From Legionellales bacterium UBA5158 (GTDB lineage: Bacteria; Pseudomonadota; Gammaproteobacteria; DSM-16500), in NCBI GenBank assembly GCA_002413665.1, contig DHXK01000218.1, positions 4,745 to 12,172 on the forward strand: 7,428 bases of DNA, read 5' to 3'. The notes under the pieces are model-generated. The model searched no databases. It was not told the origin of the DNA and was given only the letters and a program-made list of their open reading frames with translations. Positions 1 to 6,002 of the stretch are shown in pieces (positions within the stretch are counted from its first letter, which is position 1; every line of letters starts with the position of its first letter). The translations under genes were made by a program, and so were the position numbers.

Positions 1-115
1 TGTGGTCAGGAGCCAGAGGAGAGGAAATCTCGTAGAAGAACTCAGTATTCATGCGGGCTACAAGGTAATAAGCGACAGGAATAAAATTCCGTAGGTTTGT
101 CCGTAATTTTTATGA

Positions 116-460
116 TCAAATTTCGTTTGGTTTTCTATCTAGCATAATCAATTCATCAACAATTATTTCTGTAGTTGAACGATTTTCATTGTTCTTATCT
201 TTCCAAGTGGACGTTTTAAGCTTCCCTGAAACATAAACTTTAGAGCCTTTCTTAATATAATTTTTAACTATCCCAGCTAATTTATTAAAACAAATCACCT
301 TATGCCATTCAGAATTTGTAACTTTTTTTGTAGTAGATTTGTCTAACCACTCCTCACCTGTAGCTACAGAAAATTTAGATATTATTACTCCGTTATGCTC
401 TGTACGCGCAGGATCAGTACCGACATTGCCTATCAATTGGACTTGATTTAACGACTTCAT
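116..460 (-). CDS. ssb: Short single-stranded DNA-binding protein (SSB, OB-fold only)
   Basis: This 114-residue protein reads as a bacterial SSB. It opens with LNQVQLIGNVGTDP, the usual first strand of the family. SKFSVAT, the aromatic block SEWHKVICFNKLA (about residues 50-62) and KKGSKVYVSGKL (about 70-81) follow, together spanning the single-strand-binding OB fold. SSB coats exposed single-stranded DNA in replication, repair and conjugative transfer. The usual bacterial SSB is about 150-180 residues with a flexible tail ending in an acidic DDDIPF-like tip that recruits partner proteins. This one stops just after the OB fold (ending DRKPNEI), so the tail is absent; such short forms are known from mobile elements. 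The ATG start has a good ribosome binding site (AGAGGTG, 4-5 bases upstream). It is divergent from the phosphatase gene and is probably an accessory gene of the element. Family assignment is secure; its role in the secretion or transfer system is inferred. Confidence 0.93.
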   Translation of the reverse strand: MKSLNQVQLIGNVGTDPARTEHNGVIISKFSVATGEEWLDKSTTKKVTNSEWHKVICFNKLAGIVKNYIKKGSKVYVSGKLKTSTWKDKNNENRSTTEIIVDELIMLDRKPNEI

Positions 461-516
461 TTAGCACCTCTTTTTGTTAATTTTAGGTTAAATAAATAAA
501 GAAACATAAAATCGTG

Positions 517-528
517 TAGACGTGTCTA
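517..528. promoter_or_regulatory. 12-bp perfect palindrome in the ssb/phosphatase intergenic region
   Basis: TAGACGTGTCTA (TAGAC, GT, GTCTA) is a near-symmetrical dyad followed on the plus strand by seven T residues at 529-535. No plus-strand gene ends before it, and the two-base centre makes it a poor RNA hairpin. An operator for the divergent ssb and phosphatase genes is therefore more likely than a terminator. It lies about 57 bp upstream of the ssb start. The protein that would bind it is unknown. Confidence 0.3.
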
Positions 529-543
529 TTTTTTTACTCCAGC

Positions 544-572
544 TTGAAACAACCGAGACATGATGATATTGT
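544..572 (+). promoter_or_regulatory. Candidate sigma70-type promoter for the phosphatase gene
   Basis: TTGAAA at 544-549 matches the -35 consensus in five of six bases. After a 17-bp spacer, TATTGT at 567-572 is a fair -10 box. Transcription would begin near 579, about 36 bases before the ATG at 615. The -10 box overlaps an inverted repeat (568-582), as would suit repression. Assigned by eye only, with no score calculated. Confidence 0.4.
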
Positions 573-582
573 GCGCAACAAT
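568..582. promoter_or_regulatory. Inverted repeat ATTGT-N5-ACAAT overlapping the candidate -10 box
   Basis: Perfect 5-bp arms, ATTGT (568-572) and ACAAT (578-582), flank GCGCA. A second half-match, GACAT at 557-561 and ATGTC at 581-585, partly extends the symmetry. The position across the likely start of phosphatase transcription fits a repressor operator. Short dyads occur by chance in AT-rich DNA, so this is only suggestive. Confidence 0.25.
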
Positions 583-614
583 GTCAGTACCACTACAAAC
601 CTGGATTCCTATTT

Positions 615-1688
615 ATGTTACAACGAGCCCAAGTCGCCCTGAGGCAAAGATTTTCTTCTATGCAGTTGATCTGGCGTAATCAATTCATCTCAGCCCCCAA
701 GGTCTGTACCGCTATCTCTTCCTACCAAATACATACGAGATCAATGACTCAGCGCAGTTATTATTGGTCTTTTTGGAACAAGATACAAAAGGAACGGATC
801 TACAAATTTCAACATCCAACTGACTATGTGAAACTGATAAATCAGGAAACAGGTGTCGCAGAAATACAAGGTGACAGATCAACACAAGAGGATGTATTAA
901 AGCTAAGCTCTAACCATATTGAAGAATTTAAAAAACTTTCTCCAGAAGAAAGAACTCAAGCGTTAGAAGAAACAGTTGCTGAGATGCAAAATAAATACGG
1001 AAATATTAATGGTCAAGGGTCTACACTCTGCCATATTAATGCTTGGTTTGATCAAGAAAATCGACTACATACTTATACTACCTATGTCGGTGATAGCTCC
1101 GCCTATTTAGTTATACTTAATGATAAAAATGAAGTTTTTTCTGCTGAACGCCTAAATAAACATTTACATAACCCTCCTAATGATCAACGCTTATCTTTGG
1201 ATGATCCTGGCGTTAATCCATTTGAAACAAATATGGCATTTTCCAGCACACTAGCTTTGAATAGAACTATTGGTGATAGAGAATTTGAATCCGTAGGATT
1301 ATCTCACGCACCAAATATTGAAATGAAAATTACACCTATCCCAACAACATTTAAAACATATGTTCTATTAGCATGTGATGGCTTAACGGAAGGCTCTTGT
1401 AATTTAAAAGTAATTTCCGACACAATCGCCAAAAACTCACACTTAAGCCCAGATAAAATGGCTGAAAAACTTGTCCTTCTTGCGTATCAATATGGTTCAA
1501 ATGACAACATCTCAATTGCTGTTATGAAGTTAGGCAATGCAATTTCCGCTTCCATATTTGATGGTCATGGTGGGAATAAAGTTTCGATGGATTTAGGAAA
1601 ATATTTCTACCCTACATTAGAACAAAAGATTCAGTCTATACTGTCTAGAAGAGAACTTATCTTTTCTGGCTATAAGAATAGAATATAA
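615..1688 (+). CDS. PP2C/PPM-family Ser/Thr protein phosphatase with displaced DGHGG motif
   Basis: The protein has 357 residues and carries the metal-dependent PP2C phosphatase motifs: GDRSTQED (86-93, like GWRVEMED of human PP2C-alpha), GST (135-137), YVGDSSAYL (157-165), LALNRTIGD (213-221), LLACDGLTEG (251-260, metal-binding Asp 255) and SNDNISIAV (295-303, Asp 297). The usual second motif, FDGHGG, is missing between 93 and 135 and appears at 315-320, after the last core strand. All expected metal and phosphate ligands are thus present, but in the order 1, 3 to 11, 2. The reaction inferred is removal of phosphate from Ser/Thr using Mn or Mg. Residues 1-59 hold no acidic residue and resemble a mitochondrial presequence. 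The ATG at 615 has only a weak GGA nine bases upstream; ATGs at 660 and 744 are alternatives and would shorten or remove that segment. It is convergent with virB11, with 34 bp between the stops. A translocated effector role is plausible but unproven. Confidence 0.85.
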   Translation: MLQRAQVALRQRFSSMQLIWRNQFISAPKVCTAISSYQIHTRSMTQRSYYWSFWNKIQKERIYKFQHPTDYVKLINQETGVAEIQGDRSTQEDVLKLSSNHIEEFKKLSPEERTQALEETVAEMQNKYGNINGQGSTLCHINAWFDQENRLHTYTTYVGDSSAYLVILNDKNEVFSAERLNKHLHNPPNDQRLSLDDPGVNPFETNMAFSSTLALNRTIGDREFESVGLSHAPNIEMKITPIPTTFKTYVLLACDGLTEGSCNLKVISDTIAKNSHLSPDKMAEKLVLLAYQYGSNDNISIAVMKLGNAISASIFDGHGGNKVSMDLGKYFYPTLEQKIQSILSRRELIFSGYKNRI

Positions 1689-1722
1689 ATGACACTCGCT
1701 ACGCAGAAAGTTACCTTTAACA

Positions 1723-2694
1723 TTAATGGCGAGCTTGATCAAAATAAATATCTGAAACATACATAAATCTATCTTCACTAGAACAACGCTTAAGCTGAAT
1801 CACAATATTGATAATTGATTTAATATAATCTCTAATTTGTTGTTCACTTGAAGTAGAGCCAGCTTGCTGCATCATAAACACTAGCTGAGTTATTGCTCCC
1901 TCTGGTGTATCAGCATGTACCGTGCTTAAGCTTCCAGGATGCCCACTGTTGGCAGCACGAAGATAAGGCCATACTTCTGCACCCCTTAACTCTGAAAGGA
2001 AGATACGATCTGGCCTTAAACGCAGACAAGTTTTAAAAATTTTCAATGCAGTAACACGTTCATCTTCTTCGTTAAACAGTAAATGCACAGCGTTAGGTTG
2101 ATGCACTACAACTTCGCGGGTATCTTCTACAGTAATGACTCTTTCATTCTCCGGTATCCATTTTAAGCAAGCATTTAGAAAAGTTGTTTTACCAGTGCCC
2201 GTACCGCCACTGATTAGAATATTTTTTTTCACTTCAATAGCTAATCTCAAAAATCCTAAAATATCTTTATTGTGATACAGAACTTTCAATTGATCATCAG
2301 CAGTAGATTTAGGTGCATCAGTTACTATCTCAGTAAATGCGCCCGCATTGTTAAAATCCACTAACGACATGTCACGCATCTGATGCCTGCGAATTGAGCA
2401 AACTAATTTGTTATTTTCACAAGCCGGGTTCATGACAAATTGAACTCGCTCACCGGTTGGTAGTGACCCAGAAAGCAACGGAGAGGGAAAATCTTTATAA
2501 TTAAATTCCGCAATCAATGAGGCCATTGAAGCTAAAAAATCATATTCCAGCTCATCTACAGTGAAACGTGTAAATTGACTATTCTTTTCAACATAAATTT
2601 CCTTAGGCTGATTAATACAAATTTCAGTGACACCATCCATTTTAATAAACTGCTTGAGTGGCAGCAAATGTCGTTCTAATGCCTTGATTGACAT
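1723..2694 (-). CDS. virB11: VirB11-family secretion ATPase of the type IV secretion system
   Basis: This is the hexameric cytoplasmic traffic ATPase that sits under the inner-membrane complex and powers pilus assembly and substrate transfer. Numbered from the chosen start, it shows an N-terminal domain with CINQPKEIYVE, then SIRRHQ (about 100-105), Walker A GGTGTGKTT (163-171), the Asp box ITVEDTREV, Walker B RIFLSELRG (230-238) and the His box GHPGSLSTVHA (251-261). All catalytic motifs appear intact, and 323 residues is normal for the family. The reading frame can be extended to a TTG at 2727, but the ATG at 2692-2694 is preferred because GGA lies 8 bases upstream and the product begins MSIKALERHL, close to where VirB11 homologs usually begin. 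It is separated from virB10 by an oppositely oriented gene, so it probably has its own promoter. No virD4 follows it here. Confidence 0.95.
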   Translation of the reverse strand: MSIKALERHLLPLKQFIKMDGVTEICINQPKEIYVEKNSQFTRFTVDELEYDFLASMASLIAEFNYKDFPSPLLSGSLPTGERVQFVMNPACENNKLVCSIRRHQMRDMSLVDFNNAGAFTEIVTDAPKSTADDQLKVLYHNKDILGFLRLAIEVKKNILISGGTGTGKTTFLNACLKWIPENERVITVEDTREVVVHQPNAVHLLFNEEDERVTALKIFKTCLRLRPDRIFLSELRGAEVWPYLRAANSGHPGSLSTVHADTPEGAITQLVFMMQQAGSTSSEQQIRDYIKSIINIVIQLKRCSSEDRFMYVSDIYFDQARH

Positions 2695-2768
2695 GATATT
2701 CATCCAATTTCTGTAAAATAATTTCAAATAAATAGTGGAAAGGATTCTTAGAGGAATTTAGTGCTAAA

Positions 2769-2797
2769 TATCTAGTATTGGGATACAATTTGCACAA
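2769..2797 (-). promoter_or_regulatory. Weak candidate promoter for virB11
   Basis: On the minus strand TTGTGC (2792-2797) and TAGATA (2769-2774) are spaced by 17 bp and would start transcription about 70 bases before the virB11 ATG. Matches to consensus are partial (3/6 and 4/6). The reason to expect a promoter here is the antiparallel gene and terminator that separate virB11 from virB10. On the other strand TACAAT (2784-2789) could be a -10 box for the plus-strand gene at 2823, but it lacks a clear -35. Confidence 0.25.
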
Positions 2798-2822
2798 AAT
2801 AATCACTTAGGAATTAACTTAT

Positions 2823-3353
2823 ATGGCTAATACACGTTTCGATTTATCAGATGACACCTGCAAGCTTGCAGCTGCTTATTGGGCTCAGTATTTGCCTATG
2901 CCTGGCAAACAAGATACTTCAGTAGAGGAAGTCTCCCGGCATACCCCTAGTCTTAATCAAGGACTAACGGGGGCAAGATTATTCTCCGTTAAAAACCTAC
3001 TATCGAGCGTAGCACCCTCTGTAACAAAAGAACAATTCGATACGTTCATTACCATTCTTGCTAACAAAATCAAATCCTCAAACATAGACATGTATAACCC
3101 ATATGAGAAGTGTCTAATGATTGGTCACCCCTCCAGCTACGAACCTCCTCAAGAGGTTGTAGACAGCTTAGAAGAAGCAAACATTAAAATTCCTGCTTTT
3201 GGTTTTTTTCCTTTCAAAGCAACAATGAGAATTTCACAAGATGGCACTATTTCAGTGGATAAAAAGACAGTCACCATTGATCGATCCTTGCTGGAGTACC
3301 CATCATCGGCTCAATTATCTACGTCTTCGACATCCCCTGGAAAATCCCCCTAG
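2823..3353 (+). CDS. Uncharacterised 176-residue protein inserted between virB10 and virB11
   Basis: I do not recognise this protein with confidence. It begins with a helical stretch (CKLAAAYWAQYL, about 13-24), has a second likely helix (VTKEQFDTFITILANKIKSS, 68-87), then the block FFPFKATMRISQDGTISV (128-145), which looks like a beta hairpin, and ends in a Ser/Thr/Pro tail (about 160-176). There is no signal peptide or membrane segment, so it is probably cytoplasmic or secreted by a dedicated system. The layout (helical start, a P-F-K-x-x-M strand, a D-G turn) vaguely recalls small hypothetical proteins of phages and mobile elements, but that is from memory and weak. The start is well supported: ATG with AGGA ten bases upstream. 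It runs against the virB genes, converges on virB10 and diverges from virB11, so it looks like a later insertion. It could be a cargo protein, an element-maintenance gene or a regulator; no function is assigned. Confidence 0.8.
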   Translation: MANTRFDLSDDTCKLAAAYWAQYLPMPGKQDTSVEEVSRHTPSLNQGLTGARLFSVKNLLSSVAPSVTKEQFDTFITILANKIKSSNIDMYNPYEKCLMIGHPSSYEPPQEVVDSLEEANIKIPAFGFFPFKATMRISQDGTISVDKKTVTIDRSLLEYPSSAQLSTSSTSPGKSP

Positions 3354-3366
3354 GTTATGAAAATAA

Positions 3367-3400
3367 CTCTGAACACAATGTTGAGATTCTGTGTTCAGAG
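3367..3400. terminator. Bidirectional inverted-repeat terminator between convergent genes
   Basis: A perfect 11-bp stem, CTCTGAACACA (3367-3377) and TGTGTTCAGAG (3390-3400), encloses a 12-base loop in the 60-bp gap between the stops of the plus-strand unknown gene and minus-strand virB10. Flanking sequence is AT-rich on both sides (TTATTTTCAT reading minus, ATAACTTTATC reading plus), so it could serve both genes, though the T runs are broken. If efficient, it would uncouple virB11 from the upstream virB operon. Confidence 0.75.
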
Positions 3401-3413
3401 ATAACTTTATCAT

Positions 3414-4505
3414 TTACCAAACATTTATTTTTTTATCTCCCTGAACAATCTTTTGAAAATTTAAGTCTTTCGCAACAAAGACCATAATAGGCTTACCTTG
3501 ATGAGTTGTTAATGTCGGAGGAATCCGACTATCTTCTTGTAAGCTTTGATTGGCAGATTGTGCAAAGCTATTAGCCATTGCTGTTCTATAAGCAGAAACA
3601 GAATTCTCTTGATCAGCAGCTGTTGCACCAGCATTTGCTGCCCCTGTACCGATAATAGATAACAAAGATGCAGTACCGAAACGCTCCCAGAAATGCCTAT
3701 CTATTTCATCGGCTCCCAACCCTGCGACACCTAAACTATCTGTACCTGGAGAACCAATTTGAATAGACACACCACTAGGTGTAATCAGCCTCGTCCAGAC
3801 AAGAAATATTCGTGATTGGCCTTGCAGCATTCCACTTTTGTATAGCCCCATTAACCGACTACCACGAGGAATTAAAACCTGCGTACCATCCTCAGAATAA
3901 CTGGGCTCACTGACAATTGCTCTGACATTTCCTGGTAAATCAGAATTTGTCGCGGATTCTAAAATCGCATGAATTAAACTACCCTCAGCAATTATAGAAT
4001 TAAGAGGCACTATTGTTGTGGCTGTTACTGTTTCAGTAGTTTGTGCTGATGACTGATTCAAAAATTGTGTGTTACGGTCTGTAGAAGAAATACTTGCCTG
4101 CGTAGAAGTCTCAGTTTTATTTGACTGCGCATTATTAACCAACATCAAAGGCGCAGCTAAGCGTTGCTGTAGCTCGTTTTGTTTTGCTTGAATCAGTGCG
4201 ATTTGTTGTTGTATGAGCTCAGCATTTGGTTGAGAAGCTGGTGTAGCAGTATTGGTTGGTGATGCTTCACTCGTTAGTGAAGATTGCACCAGAGGCTTTA
4301 CAGCTTCTGCAACACCACTCTGCTGAACCGTATAGGTTTCTTCAAGCGGCTGAACAATCTTATTTTTTGATTTGTTGTAAAATTGCATGCTGAAGCAAAA
4401 TAGAAGAACTATTCCCAACATAACAAAAACAACAGGCTTTTTTTCACGAAGCCTTTGAGCAACTTCAGGCAATCCATCTTCATTTTCTAAATTATCTTTT
4501 TTCAT
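3414..4505 (-). CDS. virB10: VirB10 type IV secretion core-complex protein
   Basis: VirB10 spans both membranes and links the inner-membrane energy source to the outer-membrane pore. Numbered from the chosen start (363 residues), it has a short cytoplasmic N-terminus, one membrane helix at about 24-41 (KPVVFVMLGIVLLFCF), and a long low-complexity periplasmic linker rich in Gln, Thr and Ser (about 55-165) where many homologs are Pro-rich. The conserved C-terminal barrel domain has IVPLNSIIAEGSLIHAILE, VLIPRGSRLMGLY (about 210-222) and VWTRLITPSG. The segment DRHFWERFGTASLLSIIGTG (about 269-288) matches the antenna region that crosses the outer membrane. The frame opens further to a TTG at 4520, but the ATG at 4503-4505 is preferred: it forms TAATG with the virB9 stop, a classic translational coupling, and GGAA lies about 10 bases upstream. 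A strong terminator follows the gene. Confidence 0.95.
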   Translation of the reverse strand: MKKDNLENEDGLPEVAQRLREKKPVVFVMLGIVLLFCFSMQFYNKSKNKIVQPLEETYTVQQSGVAEAVKPLVQSSLTSEASPTNTATPASQPNAELIQQQIALIQAKQNELQQRLAAPLMLVNNAQSNKTETSTQASISSTDRNTQFLNQSSAQTTETVTATTIVPLNSIIAEGSLIHAILESATNSDLPGNVRAIVSEPSYSEDGTQVLIPRGSRLMGLYKSGMLQGQSRIFLVWTRLITPSGVSIQIGSPGTDSLGVAGLGADEIDRHFWERFGTASLLSIIGTGAANAGATAADQENSVSAYRTAMANSFAQSANQSLQEDSRIPPTLTTHQGKPIMVFVAKDLNFQKIVQGDKKINVW

Positions 4506-5233
4506 TATATATTTTTCCAATCATTTATTGCTAAATCATTATAAATACTCGTCACGGATTTTCCGTCACGAAAGCTAAATTGCTTAGCAATAGAATTCAC
4601 AACCATGTATTCACCTTGTATGTGAAAATTTATTAAAGTTTCATTTTTATCTTTATCAACGATAAAAACAGATGGAACGTGACTCATGCCATCATTATTA
4701 AATTTAAAATAAGTAAACTGGCCGTAATCGAATGCCTCTATAGGTACAAGTGATCTGTCACCCGTAAAACTATATTTCCAATTAAGTTTATCAGGATCAA
4801 AGCTACCAACAGCATTAGAAACACCAGAAGAATCATAACTACCGTCTGGATAAGTAAATTGTAATTTATAGGTGGGCTTTATTTGTGATCTGAGAGAATC
4901 TAATTGAAAACTATAACTGTTCGAATTTGTTAAAACAGACATATTTGTTTTTGATGAAGCAACAGGTTTAATAAATAAATTGTTATTTACAGGCACAGCT
5001 TGCCAGGCCATGCTATCTCCTATAGAAACACTTTGGACTATCTCACCAGGAGCAAACGTAATTTGTGTTTGATATCCATATCGACCCTGTAGAACAACAA
5101 CATTATTAGGATCATACATCACTACTTTGACATGATTATCCGCTGCTACATGTCGTGGAAAACTTATCGCGTAACTCATTCCACTGTGCAATCCAATTAA
5201 AGTAAACATACTTGCCATAAACATATTTCTCAT
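4505..5233 (-). CDS. virB9: VirB9 type IV secretion outer-membrane core protein
   Basis: VirB9 is a periplasmic/outer-membrane component that binds VirB7 and VirB10 to form the core-complex ring. The product starts MRNMFMASMF and has a signal peptide of about 22 residues with likely cleavage after SYA. The N-terminal domain follows (VVMYDPNNVVVLQGRYGYQT, with FAPGEIVQSVSIGD and a Trp shortly after), then a linker. The C-terminal domain contains TYFKFNNDGMSHVPSVFIVD, NFHIQGEYMVVNSI and FSFRDG, the last standing in for the usual LRxG-type motif. The length of 242 residues is on the short side of the family. An ATG at 5239 is also open, but the Shine-Dalgarno AGGGG abuts it directly and lies 6 bases before the ATG at 5231-5233, which is therefore chosen. 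That binding site overlaps the end of virB8, and the gene's own stop overlaps the virB10 start, so translation is probably coupled through virB8-virB9-virB10. Confidence 0.94.
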   Translation of the reverse strand: MRNMFMASMFTLIGLHSGMSYAISFPRHVAADNHVKVVMYDPNNVVVLQGRYGYQTQITFAPGEIVQSVSIGDSMAWQAVPVNNNLFIKPVASSKTNMSVLTNSNSYSFQLDSLRSQIKPTYKLQFTYPDGSYDSSGVSNAVGSFDPDKLNWKYSFTGDRSLVPIEAFDYGQFTYFKFNNDGMSHVPSVFIVDKDKNETLINFHIQGEYMVVNSIAKQFSFRDGKSVTSIYNDLAINDWKNI

Positions 5234-5242
5234 TTGCATCCC

Positions 5243-5932
5243 CTACATGGTTTTATCTAAATTCACTTGACTGACTTGATAATAAGTCACTTTAAATCCT
5301 AACGGATCTCGATCTAGCATTTTTTGCGTAGTTTCACTTTGAGAGAATTCCCATTTAACAATTGCTTCCTTTTGTGTTATTTGTTCTGAGCTAGCAGCTC
5401 TATCATGTAAAGTTTTTTCAAATTTCACATCGACGGTATTTTCATTTAATCGATTAATAGATATCACACGGACGGTGACATATTTATCTTTTGAATAGAG
5501 ATGGTACGGTGAATTTGTATTGCCACTTTTAACGATAGCATCATATTGATCTCTCACATGTTCTGAAGATTGCGCCCACACCATTTGATAGGGTTGCTCG
5601 ACATTATCGAAATCATAACTTTCATATTGAATAACATAATGAATTAAAAAATAGCGTGACATCTCCCAATTAGATGAAAGTGTTGTCGAGTCAAGCGTAC
5701 CAACTTTTGTAACTTCTCCTGTTGCATGATCAAATGCATAAAGATAAGGAACTTTTTCTTTAAGTGGAAATAAAGCTAAATTCAAAATTAATGATAAAGT
5801 TAATAAAATTCCAAATCCGACTAATGAATATAAGCATCGCCTTAACCAAAGTGTGTGGCTTTGATGCATGTCATAAGCCCAATCTGATGCGGATTGGTAA
5901 AAGTTCTCTTCTGTGCTCTGTTTTTGTAACAT
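5243..5932 (-). CDS. virB8: VirB8 inner-membrane assembly protein of the type IV secretion system
   Basis: VirB8 is a bitopic inner-membrane protein that nucleates assembly and contacts VirB6, VirB9 and VirB10. This 229-residue protein has the expected plan. A cytoplasmic N-terminus of about 32 residues contains FYQSASDWAYDM and then HTLWLRR, matching the family's conserved E/W-rich start. One membrane helix lies at about 34-56. A periplasmic NTF2-like domain follows, with PYLYAFDHATGEVTKV, YFLIHYVIQYESYDF, the region around DQYDAIV, VRVISINRLNENTVDVKFEK and, near the end, WEFSQ and DPLGFKVTYYQVSQ. The length is usual for the family (220-240). The ATG has GAGGAA 10-11 bases upstream. A 70-bp gap separates it from virB6 with no convincing terminator, so read-through from virB6 is likely. 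Its stop lies at the virB9 ribosome binding site. The assignment rests on architecture, the conserved terminal block and its position between virB6 and virB9. Confidence 0.93.
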   Translation of the reverse strand: MLQKQSTEENFYQSASDWAYDMHQSHTLWLRRCLYSLVGFGILLTLSLILNLALFPLKEKVPYLYAFDHATGEVTKVGTLDSTTLSSNWEMSRYFLIHYVIQYESYDFDNVEQPYQMVWAQSSEHVRDQYDAIVKSGNTNSPYHLYSKDKYVTVRVISINRLNENTVDVKFEKTLHDRAASSEQITQKEAIVKWEFSQSETTQKMLDRDPLGFKVTYYQVSQVNLDKTM

Positions 5933-6002
5933 CGATATTAGTTCCTCAGTAAACGACTGATGATTATATTGTTTCAGATATTAAGATTAGTTAATGTGAA
6001 TT

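Noticed and set aside
1..115. Short open frames reaching the left edge on both strands (plus strand ending at 84 and 94; minus strand from an ATG at 51-53).
   Set aside because: Several frames are open at once over about 100 bases, none has a recognisable product, and the minus-strand ATG lacks a ribosome binding site. No gene can be chosen without the flanking sequence.
1695..1733. CTCGC and GCGAG arms between the convergent phosphatase and virB11 stops, considered as a terminator.
   Set aside because: The stem is only 5 bp with a loop of about 29 bases and no T run, and it runs into the virB11 coding end.
5764..5952. 62-codon plus-strand frame.
   Set aside because: It lies almost wholly antisense to the virB8 membrane segment and start; no ribosome binding site or family features.
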